The notes beneath the pieces were generated by a model. The model worked only from the letters and a program-made list of their open reading frames with translations, searched no databases and was not told the origin of the DNA. 64,000 nt of DNA from Saccharomycopsis malanga (taxonomy: Eukaryota; Ascomycota; Saccharomycetes; Ascoideales; Saccharomycopsidaceae): NCBI GenBank assembly GCA_004014935.1, contig CP025322.1:1860001-1924000 (forward strand). The letters are read 5' to 3'. The translations under genes and the position numbers were made by a program. Shown here piece by piece: positions 10,329 to 18,931 of the stretch; the first letter of the stretch is position 1, and each line of letters starts with the position of its first letter.

Positions 10329-10516
10329 TTATAACAATTATATCATATATTTGAAGCCCAGTACCTATCGGTTTCGTATATACGCGCTACGTCTAAAGGG
10401 ACTTGGTAAAACCCAATTATGTCCTTTTGATCATAGTTGGCTCACCCATGTTCCTGTTAGGTCTTGTTTATACTCTTCTCAAAAAGCACTTACCACTGGG
10501 CCAAATGGCCCAGTGG
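10329..10516 (-). mobile_element. tRNA-derived SINE, short subfamily lacking the B box (copy 2)
   Basis: Minus strand: head CACTGGGCCATTTGGCCC..., CTCTTCTCAAAAAG region, then GACCTAACAGGAACATGGG joined directly to TGAGCCAACTATGATC. The B box, hairpin and the ACCAATT block of the long form are missing. The 3' part (ACCCAATTATG, CAAGTCCCTTTAGACG, CGTATATACGAAAC, TACTGGGCTTCAAATATATG) is retained. The same joint is seen in the copies at 20001 and 32220. Confidence 0.8.
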
Positions 10517-10857
10517 CATTCTTGATATTGAATAAGTTTTTAAATAAAAACATTCGGTTTTAGAGCTACTGTGCTTTCAAAAGTAAACACATTTGTAAAA
10601 TTAGTAGCTCATTGAGAGTTACCACTTTTCAACACTGCCAAATGTGATATAAAAAACCTCTTACAAATCAACTTTGACACTTATGACAATGGCCATCCTG
10701 AATACTTGTTCAATTACAACATTAAAGACCCATAACCATCTACACTAAACAAATGGAAAAAATCAATATCTATAGCAAGATCTACATTTTATAAACTGAG
10801 TCATTATGTTAGATTAGACTTGCCAAACTATCAAATGGTAATCATAAACCAACCAAA

Positions 10858-12420
10858 CTAATCTCTGTATTTGACCATGAAATCATTATGGAATTTTTCC
10901 CAACGATTGATCCAATCTACCCCTGGAGGAAGGAAAGTTGTTCTTAAATGAAAAGTACCCTCCACCTGGCCGAACCCAGAACCAGGAACAGTACAAATGC
11001 CAGTGTTTTCCAACAATTCCAAACAATAAAACTCGTCTGGTTCGATTCCTTTAGCTTTAGCTTTGTCAATTACTTTTTGAGGCAAGGAAAGTTTTGGAAA
11101 CAAATACATTGCGCCTTCTGCCTTTTGGCACTCAACGCCTTCCATTTTATTGAATGCTGCAATGAGATGTTCGGATCTGTTTTTCAAAGACGTGTAAATA
11201 TGGTTTCTTTGTTGCTGATCCAACTTGTAGCTTTCGTCGCCCTCTTGAGGAGGGTTTACCATCATTTCCATGACAGCTTGGCCAGTGACAACAGAACACA
11301 AGTTGATGGAGACCATCTTGATGAAGATTTGGCGCACCAGTTCGGAGAAACCAATCAATTCCATGTAACCAGCTCTCTGGCCACACTCACCAGAAACACC
11401 TTTGGAAACAGAATGAAGAGATGCCAATTGGACGTTTTTGTAATGTTCGTAATCATTTTCCTGCAATTGTTTCAAGACTTTTCTGACAGAAACAAACTTG
11501 CCGTTGTAAACGTTTTCCTGATAGACTTCGTCAGCAATCACAAGAATCCCGTATTTGGCAGCTATTTGCAAGATGCCGCCAATGGTTTCTTCCGAAAGAA
11601 CAGCCCCAGTTGGGTTTCCAGGACTGATGATGACAAGCACTTTTGTTCTTACGCCCTGCTGCAACTTTTCAACTACAGACTGTTCGATTTCTACAGGGTC
11701 AATGGACCAGCCGTCGGCCTCCTTGAGATAATAAGGAACTGCGGTGGCTCCCAAGATGGAAATAAGCGCAGTGTACAAGGGATACTGGGGAATAGGAATC
11801 AAAATGCCGGACTTGGGTCCAGAACAGACGGTTTCCAAGATGTATTCTACAGCAGCAGAAGCACCATTGGTGAGAAAAATGTCGTTTTTATCAGCCTTGT
11901 AGCCGTCTCTGCGGGAAATGTAGTTGGCCACACTGGTTCTGGCAACTTCTACGCCTTGGGAGTTGGAATAAGCACCAGCGCTTTTGGCATCAGCAAGAAA
12001 CGTTTTGGCACGTTCAATCACATCTTTTGGATACACGTTCTGGATGTTCTCGTTGGACAAAAGCTCTGGGTTCTGGATGAGCGAAAGAACTCTACGATAG
12101 AATGTCAACGGTTGTTGGTCCAATTGTTGGGGATTTCCAATATTGGAGTTGATAATTTGTTTAAATGGAACTGAATTGGGCTCTTTTTTGAGTTTTTGTC
12201 TCAACTCCTCGGCCCTGGTAGGAACCTTGCCTCGAACAGCATATTTCGCCTCCAAAGTAAGAGGATTGATGTCCGACAACTGCAATTTGTCTGCTGGTTT
12301 GAAGTCAGACTTATTCATCGCAAAACTGGTCGACGAAACGTTTCTAACAAAAGTTTTGCCCGATATCAAACAAACACATTTTGTTGTCTGCAAATACTGT
12401 GAAACAACCTTTGATGCCAT
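10858..12420 (-). CDS. ALT1: Alanine aminotransferase (glutamate-pyruvate transaminase)
   Basis: 520 residues from ATG at 12420. PLP enzyme of class I aminotransferases, alanine + 2-oxoglutarate to pyruvate + glutamate. Signatures: NIGNPQQLDQQPLTFYRRVL near residue 92, ISPGNPTGAVLSEETI, the DEVYQENVYN block, and SVSKGVSGECGQRAGY with the PLP-lysine at residue 340. The first 35-40 residues are basic and hydroxylated without acids, a mitochondrial presequence, so this fits mitochondrial Alt1. A second in-frame Met (MNKSDFKPADKLQL) sits where the mature protein should begin and could give a cytosolic form. Only one copy is seen, so I cannot tell whether a cytosolic ALT2 exists elsewhere. Confidence 0.95.
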   Translation of the reverse strand: MASKVVSQYLQTTKCVCLISGKTFVRNVSSTSFAMNKSDFKPADKLQLSDINPLTLEAKYAVRGKVPTRAEELRQKLKKEPNSVPFKQIINSNIGNPQQLDQQPLTFYRRVLSLIQNPELLSNENIQNVYPKDVIERAKTFLADAKSAGAYSNSQGVEVARTSVANYISRRDGYKADKNDIFLTNGASAAVEYILETVCSGPKSGILIPIPQYPLYTALISILGATAVPYYLKEADGWSIDPVEIEQSVVEKLQQGVRTKVLVIISPGNPTGAVLSEETIGGILQIAAKYGILVIADEVYQENVYNGKFVSVRKVLKQLQENDYEHYKNVQLASLHSVSKGVSGECGQRAGYMELIGFSELVRQIFIKMVSINLCSVVTGQAVMEMMVNPPQEGDESYKLDQQQRNHIYTSLKNRSEHLIAAFNKMEGVECQKAEGAMYLFPKLSLPQKVIDKAKAKGIEPDEFYCLELLENTGICTVPGSGFGQVEGTFHLRTTFLPPGVDWINRWEKFHNDFMVKYRD

Positions 12421-12916
12421 CACTTATATATTCTTTTTGCTTTTTGCAATTGTAAATGTCTCACTGTCTATGAAATTGCAACCTTCTTCCTCTCTTTTTT
12501 CGCCTATATATCATTAGTGCGTGACTAATAAATACTCAAAGGTTGCCTCCACGCAGTCTGTCCTAATATGTCTTTGTTAACAAGACTGGGTCTCTACTTA
12601 TTAACTACACGGGTTACATGGCCAAACTGTTCTTAGTTGGCTCAACTGCTGGAAAAAAATCTCAAAGTTTTACTCTAATGGGTTGACAAGTTTTCAGTTT
12701 ACTGGGTTGGCAGGTTTGAATATAAACTAGTATATCCATTTCATCCCACCCTTTTTCTCCAGAAATAGCCCCATTCAACCGCTTCCCAATCAAGAAACGT
12801 CTACGGGAACCATGGAATAATAATCCTAAAACAGATTATTGCTCATTGGTTATATTTCATAATAATACCAGTTCACTCGTCATTGTTTGAAAATTCAATT
12901 TGATTGGCCAAAAACA

Positions 12917-13167
12917 TAATAATAATAATAATATCATATATTTTATTCGCGCTATATCTAAGGGAAATTGGTGAAGCCCAATCGTGTGTTGTCAATCATA
13001 ATCTTCTCGCACAATTGGTAAGTACTAGACTTTTGTCTAGGTCGTGCCTGTGTAATCACATTCAGTATCGTAAAAAGTGTTCGTGCTGGGAATCGAACCC
13101 GTGTGTGTTAGGTCTTGTTTTTCTCTTCTTCGAGAGCACGGACAACTGAGCCAAATGGCCCAGTGGC
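12917..13167 (-). mobile_element. tRNA-derived SINE, near full length (copy 3)
   Basis: Reads on the minus strand from CCACTGGGCCATTTGGCTCAG through CCGTGCTCTCGAAGAAGAG, GACCTAACACACACGGG, B box GGTTCGATTCC, CACTTTTTACGATACTGAAT, the hairpin CTAGACAAAAGTCTAG (plus 13026-13041), CAATTGTGCGAGAAGATTAT, to ATATATGATATTATTATT. Missing part of the pre-tail (GTATATACGAAACTGATATG). Ends look like CAAAA(A)CAT / CAAAATAT, a weak candidate target-site duplication. Confidence 0.85.
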
Positions 13168-13559
13168 TTTCAAAATATAATTAAACCACATTATTTTGGA
13201 TAATTTTGTTTATAAAGCTGATAATGAGCTATGATAAATTTCAACTTGATGATCTTGTAGAAAAATAGTAAACTACAACTACCAATAAAAATGTCACAAT
13301 CAAACAAATGCCAAGATATTACTTTTATTATTATTATTATTTAAACGTATTAAAAGGTAAATCTATAAATGAAAATAAATTGATGAAATTGCAGAACTAC
13401 TATGTGCTTGGCTCAAAATACAAGCTATTATCAAATATATACAAATTAGTCTCTAATAAAGGAAAAAAAACCCTACTAAGCTCAAGGGTTGGAACCAAAT
13501 TAAAATGACAAATGCCTTTTTCGATTCTACAAGACATGTTTGAGTTTCTACCACTGAAT

Positions 13560-13640
13560 TTTACCAAGTATCTTCAAACATTGTGCGTATATACAAAACT
13601 GATATGTAATGGGCTCGAAATACAAGATATTATTATAACA
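13560..13640 (+). mobile_element. SINE tail fragment (5'-truncated)
   Basis: ACCAAGTATCTTCAAACATT then GCGTATATACAAAACTGATA, TGGGCTCGAAATACAAGATA and TTATTATAAC: the last 80 bp of the family in plus orientation. Confidence 0.7.
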
Positions 13641-13958
13641 AAAGCCAATAAATACCAATTAACTTTCACACCAAAGTTTCTGGAGTCAACTTGCAAGTAA
13701 AATAGTTAAGCATGTCTGCGCATTGTAAAGAGTAGAGTTTCGACTTTTGCAGAACAAAAATTTGTATCAATCAAGTTTGAAGTGTCCAAAATAGTTAATT
13801 ATATATATAACCTAACGCGAAAAGGCTTTCTCAATTAACTGGTGAAGACCAGTCTCTTCACAACCAGTTGATTAATCACTGCAATTCTTTTTTTTTTATA
13901 GTTGTTACTCAATGATATTCAAAATTCATAAATCTCCGTATTACAATTACTGCCTTTT

Positions 13959-14229
13959 GGCGCTGGGCCATATGGCTCAGCAACCAGTGCTCTCGGAGAA
14001 GATAAAAAAGACCTAACAGGAATATGGGTTTGATTTCCAAGACGAACACTTTTTACGATGCTGAATGTGTTACACAGGCAAAAGTTTAGCACTTACTTTC
14101 AACCAATTGGGCGAGAAGATTATGAACAACAAAAAATGATTGGGTCTTACCAAGTCCCTTTAGACATAGTCTATATACGAAAGTGATATGTACTAGGCTT
14201 GAAATATAAAATATTATTTATTATTAATA
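13959..14229 (+). mobile_element. tRNA-derived SINE with target-site duplication (copy 5)
   Basis: Flanked by the direct repeat ACTGCCTTTT at 13949-13958 and 14230-14239. Head GGCGCTGGGCCATATGGCTC, CAGTGCTCTCGGAGAAG, GACCTAACAGGAATATGGG, decayed B box GTTTGATTTCC, then ACACTTTTTACGATGCTGAA, CAACCAATTGGGCGAGAAG, ACCAAGTCCCTTTAGACATA, TATATACGAAAGTGATATG, TACTAGGCTTGAAATATAAA and an ATTATTTATTATT tail. The hairpin arm is reduced. The clean duplication gives the element's exact ends. Confidence 0.9.
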
Positions 14230-14367
14230 ACTGCCTTTTAATTATAATGCAACAGTGTAGGTTGTGTTCACCTTTTTCTACAAACCCCATACATAACGAT
14301 ACGCTTACAAAATACCAACTGATAACTTTATGTAATTATACCAATGCTAAACAAACACCATAGAAAC

Positions 14368-15225
14368 CTACTCAGCCAAATAATCCTTTCTGTTGGCGGT
14401 TCTGACAAATCTTCTCAATTTCCATTCAACATCAGCATCCTTATTTTCCAAAGTTCCAAGACGGAGCTCGAACAATTTGAGTTCAAATCTTGGACCCACC
14501 TCGGCAATTTCCACACCATCCTTAGTTCTTACGTACACATGTTGTCTAACACTAATAAAGTCCCCATTGTTTACAAAAGTGATGACTCTAGGACTGTCTT
14601 TCTTGACTCCAGGAGGAAACATGTGTTTTAATATAGTGACCACTCTCTGCCCCAATTTGGTTGTGAAGTTTTCAAAGATCAAATGTGGATGTGCCTCGGA
14701 CTGATTGCCAGCATTAAAAATGTCATGTCTAAGCACAGCATTGTGTATAGTGAAGAACGCTGTTGGTCCATGAGGAAAATGTGATATTGTCAATGACGTA
14801 GGAACACCACGATGCTCATGTACAACTACAAGATCAGTGGTGCCACTAGCCTTGCACGCAGTGACTAATGACGGCATGATATAATTACCTCTATTGAGCT
14901 TCACAGATGTAGGAAATAATAACTTGAGTTCTTTGGAAAATTGGAGCAATCTAGAACTTGGGTCTCTTGACGTTGTAACTACAACTTTTGGCTCCTGTAT
15001 TCCACTCAAAGCTGCATATTCATCATCAACAGTCTCCTGCACTGACTCGTCATACAAATAATCTTTCTGAAGCTTGTCATCTTCTGCTATTTCCTTCGGA
15101 AGTGGCTTCCCACTCGCAAGTGCAGCCTTAATCTGTTGTCTTTTTTGTTGTAACGATGATTCCTGAAGCTCAAGAGCCTTGCGGTACAAATATTCTCTTC
15201 TCTCACGAGCTTGTCTTCTAATCAT
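14368..15225 (-). CDS. IMP4: U3 snoRNP protein Imp4 (Brix domain)
   Basis: 285 residues from ATG at 15225. A component of the SSU processome, where it helps U3 snoRNA pair with pre-rRNA for 18S maturation in the nucleolus. The N-terminus [20 protein letters not shown] matches yeast Imp4 closely. The Brix domain follows: [60 protein letters not shown] and the C-terminal [14 protein letters not shown]. Length equals the usual about 290. Upstream there is a T-rich/RRPE-like stretch and GCGATGA, see that entry. Confidence 0.96.
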   Translation of the reverse strand: MIRRQARERREYLYRKALELQESSLQQKRQQIKAALASGKPLPKEIAEDDKLQKDYLYDESVQETVDDEYAALSGIQEPKVVVTTSRDPSSRLLQFSKELKLLFPTSVKLNRGNYIMPSLVTACKASGTTDLVVVHEHRGVPTSLTISHFPHGPTAFFTIHNAVLRHDIFNAGNQSEAHPHLIFENFTTKLGQRVVTILKHMFPPGVKKDSPRVITFVNNGDFISVRQHVYVRTKDGVEIAEVGPRFELKLFELRLGTLENKDADVEWKLRRFVRTANRKDYLAE

Positions 15226-15561
15226 CCTCACTGTTTGTGTAATATACTTTATAAATCTACTTATTAATCTGTTTTATTTCTTGACATTTTCCATCACTCT
15301 TCTTTTTTTTCATCTCTGAAAAAAAAAAAATTTATCGCGATGATGTTCTTGCATATTTACGCATCTACATGCATAGAACGCAGCCAGGGCTCAAAACATA
15401 TATAAAGGCTGTTAAAATTTATTCGGGCAAATTATGTGGTTTTTTCTATTTATTTGCTGGTGTTGAGAATAATTGTATAAGTAACAATGAGATATAAATA
15501 ATACAAAACAAAAACATATGAGCCAAAAGCAACAGAATCAAACAACAATTTTAAATCTATA
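15226..15561. other. IMP4 promoter and RPA14 3' region
   Basis: 336 bp between two tandem minus-strand genes. Contains the RRPE/PAC-like motifs at 15313-15345; nothing else recognised. Confidence 0.5.
15313..15345. promoter_or_regulatory. RRPE-like and PAC-like motifs upstream of IMP4
   Basis: GAAAAAAAAAAAATTTAT (RRPE, AAAAATTT core) next to GCGATGA at 15337-15343 (PAC core is GCGATGAG), about 110 bp before the ATG. This pair marks ribosome-biogenesis genes in yeasts (Stb3 and Dot6/Tod6 sites). Confidence 0.55.
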
Positions 15562-16296
15562 CTACTCTTTATCATCAGACTTTGTCTTTTTAGATTTTTT
15601 TTCCCCCAGGTCATCAATTTTTCTTTTTTTACTCTTCTTTTCCTTTTTTTCTTTCTTCTCTTTCTTCTCTTTCTTCTCTTTCTTTTCTTTCTTTTCCTTC
15701 TTTCTTGGTTTTTCCTTTTCCAAATTCACCGCCTGACTTTCCTCTATTATTTGAGCTGATTTTTCCTCCCCATCTTCTTTTCCTTCATCTTCTTCTATCT
15801 CTTCTATTTCTTCAATCTCTCGTATTTCTTCATCTTCTTCTTCCTTTGGTTCTTCCATTACTGGCTCTTCGTCAAATTTGATGCGCTTTCCTGCAGCTTC
15901 TGCAGCAGGCTCTTCAAATTTGATGCGCTTTCCTGCAGGTAGTGAAGAAGAAGTCTCTCCCCTGTTACTGTTTCTCTTGTTCTTTTTCTTGTTGAAAAAC
16001 GAAGAGGCTTCTAGCGTAGGAGGCAAGCCACGTAATTCTCTCTGGATTCTCTTGAGCTGTGATATCATAGCACTACTAGCCACAGCTGCAGTTGCTGCTC
16101 CATTGGACTCATTGTTTGCTCCACCCTGCAATGCTTCAGTGAGACCGTCTGAATGTGCAGCATCTTTCTCATTAAGAAAAGCCGTGAGCATCTGCTCGGC
16201 CTCAGAGTTGGTTATACTCATTGATGATTTGACATGTACCACTGTTGGTGTCGTCACTGCAGAAAAATTTGATCTTCTTGGTCTGAGAGATGCCAT
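15562..16296 (-). CDS. RPA14: RNA polymerase I stalk subunit A14 (Rpa14-like) with an extended charged tail
   Basis: 244 residues. Rpa14 pairs with Rpa43 in the Pol I stalk. The first 90 residues fit the short yeast family: TPTVVHVKSS near residue 17, SEAEQMLTAFLNEKD near 32-46, and the hallmark ISQLKRIQRELRGLPP (about 78-93). Yeast Rpa14 ends soon after (137 residues). Here about 150 more follow: two GKRIKF(E/D)EEP-type repeats, an acidic block rich in EEIEE, and a lysine-rich tail with (KKE)n repeats ending KSKKRKIDD and KSKKTKSDD. The tail resembles those on other Pol I-specific subunits. An RRPE/PAC promoter supports the assignment. Confidence 0.82.
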   Translation of the reverse strand: MASLRPRRSNFSAVTTPTVVHVKSSMSITNSEAEQMLTAFLNEKDAAHSDGLTEALQGGANNESNGAATAAVASSAMISQLKRIQRELRGLPPTLEASSFFNKKKNKRNSNRGETSSSLPAGKRIKFEEPAAEAAGKRIKFDEEPVMEEPKEEEDEEIREIEEIEEIEEDEGKEDGEEKSAQIIEESQAVNLEKEKPRKKEKKEKKEKKEKKEKKEKKEKKSKKRKIDDLGEKKSKKTKSDDKE

Positions 16297-16379
16297 TCTT
16301 GTTGATATTTGTATGTGCGGTTTACCAAAAGAATGGATATTTAAACCTGTTATTAGCTTAAACTCTTCTATATATCATT

Positions 16380-16430
16380 GATGAGCTGAAAAAAAAAATA
16401 CATCCTAAAAAAATTTAAAAAAATTTCATC
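16380..16430. promoter_or_regulatory. PAC and RRPE motifs upstream of RPA14
   Basis: GATGAGCTGAAAAA at 16380-16393 is an exact PAC core on the plus strand, and AAAAAAATTTAAAAAAATTT at about 16406-16425 is a double RRPE. They lie 84-130 bp upstream of the RPA14 ATG. Known in yeasts to control ribosome-biogenesis genes. Confidence 0.7.
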
Positions 16431-16527
16431 TATCAATGCAAGTGTCATGCGGATAACGCATCGCAGTGCATGATTACCAGTATAGTGAGATTTTATGGTG
16501 TTTAGCGAATTGATGAGTTTCTAAGCT

Positions 16528-16650
16528 ATTAATAATAGTAGTGGTATCTTACATTTCGAGTCCAGTTTGTAGCAGTTTCGTATGGTGTATGAATGGGCTT
16601 GACAACAGGGGGAAACCCCAACTCGTGTCTTTTTCATCAGAATCTTTTGC
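16528..16650 (-). mobile_element. SINE, 5'-truncated and diverged
   Basis: Minus strand pieces AAAGATTCTGATGAAAAAGA, GTTTCCCCC TGTTGTCAAGCC, ACGAAACTGCTACAAACTGG, ACTCGAAATGTAAGATACC and ATTATT. The tRNA-like head is absent. More diverged than most copies. Confidence 0.6.
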
Positions 16651-17131
16651 AGTTAAAAGTAAGCCAATAATCAAACTTGATATGAGTACATATGAGCCAA
16701 CTTTGTTATACGAAGAAGCTTATTAAATATCCAAAGGGCAACGAATCAAAGATTAAACAGAAAATGTAAATATGGGATATCAAATTCACAATAGTAAAAG
16801 AAAAGATCAAATTTGATGTAGAAATAGATTTACATGTTGGTTTTTTCAAAAATGCTATTGCCACGGAAAATTTTCCAAAGTCCTCCCAATAGCAGGTCTC
16901 TTTCTGAAGAAAACAACACCTAAAAAAACATCGTAATCCCGAGTTTGTAGAGTAATAAACTATTCCACTAGATAATTACCACCAACCATATATAAATCTG
17001 GTTGTGCAGCCCTGTACCTCTAATAATAGTGCACAATTTTTCGTTTGGAAAGTGAAAAATGTGAAAATCTCTACATTAATGCCATAGTAATAGTTCGGAG
17101 GTCTTATTAGGTCGTCAAGTAACCATACAAA

Positions 17132-17575
17132 ATGTCTTTTTTCAGCAGTATAAGGGTTGGATGCTCTCTTATAAGGTAAGACTATTTTTTGAATTATTTC
17201 AAAGCCCATTTTTATGTGAAAATGGCTTCTTTTGTGTTTTTGGCAGCTTCATATTAACAATCATAAAGTCAGCAAACTAGAACATTAAATAGTTATGGTC
17301 GCAACTTTGGCACCTTGAGCGCATTTTCGCCATTTGGTGTTTTTGGCACCAAAAGCTCTCTTATCAATATCAACAATAGCGTAGGCGCATCTGCAAGTGC
17401 TGTACCAATGTCAAATCTTTTGCAGAGAAGATGGAAATCCAGAGGTAATACGTATCAGCCAAGTACCTTGAAAAGAAAAAGAAAATTTGGATTTTTGTCC
17501 AGACTCAAGACCAAGCAGGGCAGAAAGATAGTGGCCAGAAGAAAGGAGAAAAGCAGATGGTATTTGAGTCATTAG
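17132..17575 (+). CDS. Mitochondrial large-subunit ribosomal protein bL34m, one intron
   Basis: Proposed exons 17132-17175 and 17281-17575, 112 residues. The C-terminal 43 residues are a clear bL34: [32 protein letters not shown] and [10 protein letters not shown]. Upstream of this frame there is no ATG before a stop at 17264, so a spliced start is needed. ATG at 17132 gives [15 protein letters not shown], a good mitochondrial presequence. The 5' splice site is ATAAG|GTAAGA, the branch site TATTAAC (17252-17258) and the 3' site CTAG|A (17280). The nearer AG at 17272 would shift the frame. Homologue of the yeast bL34m (YDR115W). Exon 2 is certain; the exon 1 choice is inference. Confidence 0.78.
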
Positions 17576-18020
17576 TACCATTTATAATTCTATAAAGAAC
17601 GATACATTCTCATTTAAAAATATGGATTTGTCAGCTGTTTATTGATGCCATACCTGTTGTGCGGCCTTTCCTATGTACATATAACCATTTATAAACGAAA
17701 TTTACCTTGCTTTAGTGTATGTTTTTTTTAGGGGAGTAGGAAAGTTGTTCAGTACGGCCAAAGTGTTGATTTTACTTCCTGAAAAATCAATTATTGTCAA
17801 GTGGATATTTTTACTCTAGTGGGGAATCAAAATCTGTTATTATCATTTCAAATTACTAGTAAATATTTACGTGTGCTAAGACTTCATTTTCAAAAACACA
17901 AATTAATTAGTGGCTATATAATATACATCTAATGGTGCTAATCTACAAACAATCAATATGAATAAATATATAAAAACGTATTAAATATAATGAATATAAA
18001 AATTATAAAAATATCAACGA

Positions 18021-18100
18021 AATAATATAAAATATTATAAAATATTATAAAATATTATAAAATATTATAAAATATTATAAAATATTATAAAATAATATAA
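18021..18100. repeat. 10-bp AT-only tandem repeat
   Basis: Unit AATATTATAA repeated six times exactly (18031-18090), bounded on each side by the variant AATAATATAA. The unit is near one helical turn and composed only of A and T, so the block would melt easily and bend. Confidence 0.85.
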
Positions 18101-18234
18101 AATTTTAAAAATATTAAAAATATTAAAAAAATATAAAATCATCATTATATAAAACACATATTTTGATTTAATCAGAAACCTCAAATTGAATACTAGATAT
18201 TCATATACTAACTACCAACTTACTTCTAGCGAAG

Positions 18235-18536
18235 CCGTTGGACAGGACAGTTTAGTGGCCAAGTTTTCTCGAAAAAGAGAAACGAGACCTAACAGGCTCC
18301 GGGGTTTAAATTCGACTACAAACACTTTACTCGCTGCTTTTACAATGATGAACAGGCAAGTGCATCTGTCTGAAATACCACATATACTAGAGTTTAGAAC
18401 TCACTTTTCAATCAACAAAGTGAAAAGATTCTGATGAAAAAGACATGAATTGGGGTTTCCCCATTGGGTGTTATCAAACCCATCGCATATACATACAAAA
18501 CTAACATCTACTGGGTTAGAAATATAAGATCTTATT
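18235..18536 (+). mobile_element. tRNA-derived SINE, long form, diverged (copy 7)
   Basis: Head CCGTTGGACAGGACAGTTTA, AAGTTTTCTCGAAAAAGAG, GAGACCTAACAGGCTCCGGG and decayed B box GTTTAAATTCGAC. Then TTTACTCGCTGCTTTTACAA, GCATCTGTCTGAAATACC, AAAGTGAAAAGATTCTGATG, TTTCCCCATTGGGTGTTATC, CATACAAAACTAACATCTAC and GGGTTAGAAATATAAGATCT. Shares the CTCGCTGCTTTT insertion with the copy at 35611, so these two may form a subgroup. Confidence 0.75.
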
Positions 18537-18740
18537 GAAAATATGCAATTTAGTCTCGAAATATGAGATGTTATTAAAATTATGCAAATTAGTCTCGAAA
18601 ATATAAAACACATAAAAAGCTGAAGGGTTCAAACCCGCCTACATATCTTTCCCCACTGGGTTTCACCAAGCCCCTCCGAACATGGCACATATTTACAAAA
18701 CTCATATATACCGGATTCGAAATATAAGATATCATTTTTT
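18537..18740 (+). mobile_element. Reiterated SINE tails and a second, internally deleted copy
   Basis: Two extra tail pieces (TTAGTCTCGAAATATGAGAT at about 18550 and TTAGTCTCGAAAATATAAAA at about 18590) with a shared ATTATGCAA spacer are followed at 18620-18740 by GGGTTCAAACCCGCCTAC (B-box-like), TTTCCCCACTGGGTTTCACC, AAGCCCCTCCGAACAT, ATTTACAAAACTCATATAT and GATTCGAAATATAAGATATC. This looks like local tandem growth plus a copy lacking its body. Confidence 0.6.
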
Positions 18741-18828
18741 TTCATTGCCAACTATTATCATAATAAATATCAACTACCCATACATTAACTACTAACTTAT
18801 AACACATTTCATTATGAGCCCCGCGCCA

Positions 18829-18839
18829 GAAAAATTTTA
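18829..18839. promoter_or_regulatory. AATTTT-type (RRPE-like) element upstream of MRPL1
   Basis: GAAAAATTTTA about 95 bp before the MRPL1 ATG. In yeasts that did not undergo the whole-genome duplication, this element is shared by mitochondrial ribosomal protein genes and growth genes; its presence here is consistent with such a lineage. Confidence 0.4.
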
Positions 18840-18931
18840 TCATACAAATTGGCGATAATGTATGGTGAAAACCAACCACAAAAAGGTGTTTATGGCATAG
18901 AGGTCATAAAAGTAATTGTAAACCATCAGAA

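Larger units (their letters stand above)
9464..10857. other. Intergenic region, GAA1 promoter to ALT1 3' end
   Basis: About 1.4 kb. The first part is GAA1 upstream sequence. 10181-10320 holds copy B of a dispersed repeat and 10329-10516 a SINE of the short subfamily. 9464-10180 shows no credible gene. Confidence 0.5.
12421..14367. other. Repeat-rich intergenic region, ALT1 promoter to IMP4 3' end
   Basis: Nearly 2 kb without a credible gene. It holds three SINE-derived pieces (12917-13167, 13560-13640, 13959-14229) and simple (ATT)n tracts. 12421-12916 is the ALT1 upstream region. Confidence 0.6.
16297..17131. other. Divergent intergenic region, RPA14 / bL34m
   Basis: Contains the PAC/RRPE pair and a truncated SINE (16528-16650). 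The remainder (16651-17131) is the upstream region of the spliced bL34m gene with no other gene seen. Confidence 0.5.
17576..18931. other. Intergenic region, bL34m to MRPL1
   Basis: 1.36 kb, extremely AT-rich in the middle. Holds the 10-bp AT minisatellite (18021-18100), SINE copies at 18235-18536 and 18620-18740 with reiterated tails between, and the MRPL1 promoter with an AATTTT-type element (18829-18839). No gene seen. Confidence 0.55.

Noticed and set aside
10948-12174. 408-codon open frame antisense to ALT1
   Set aside because: A mirror of the ALT1 codons; composition is not protein-like, and ALT1 is a certain gene.
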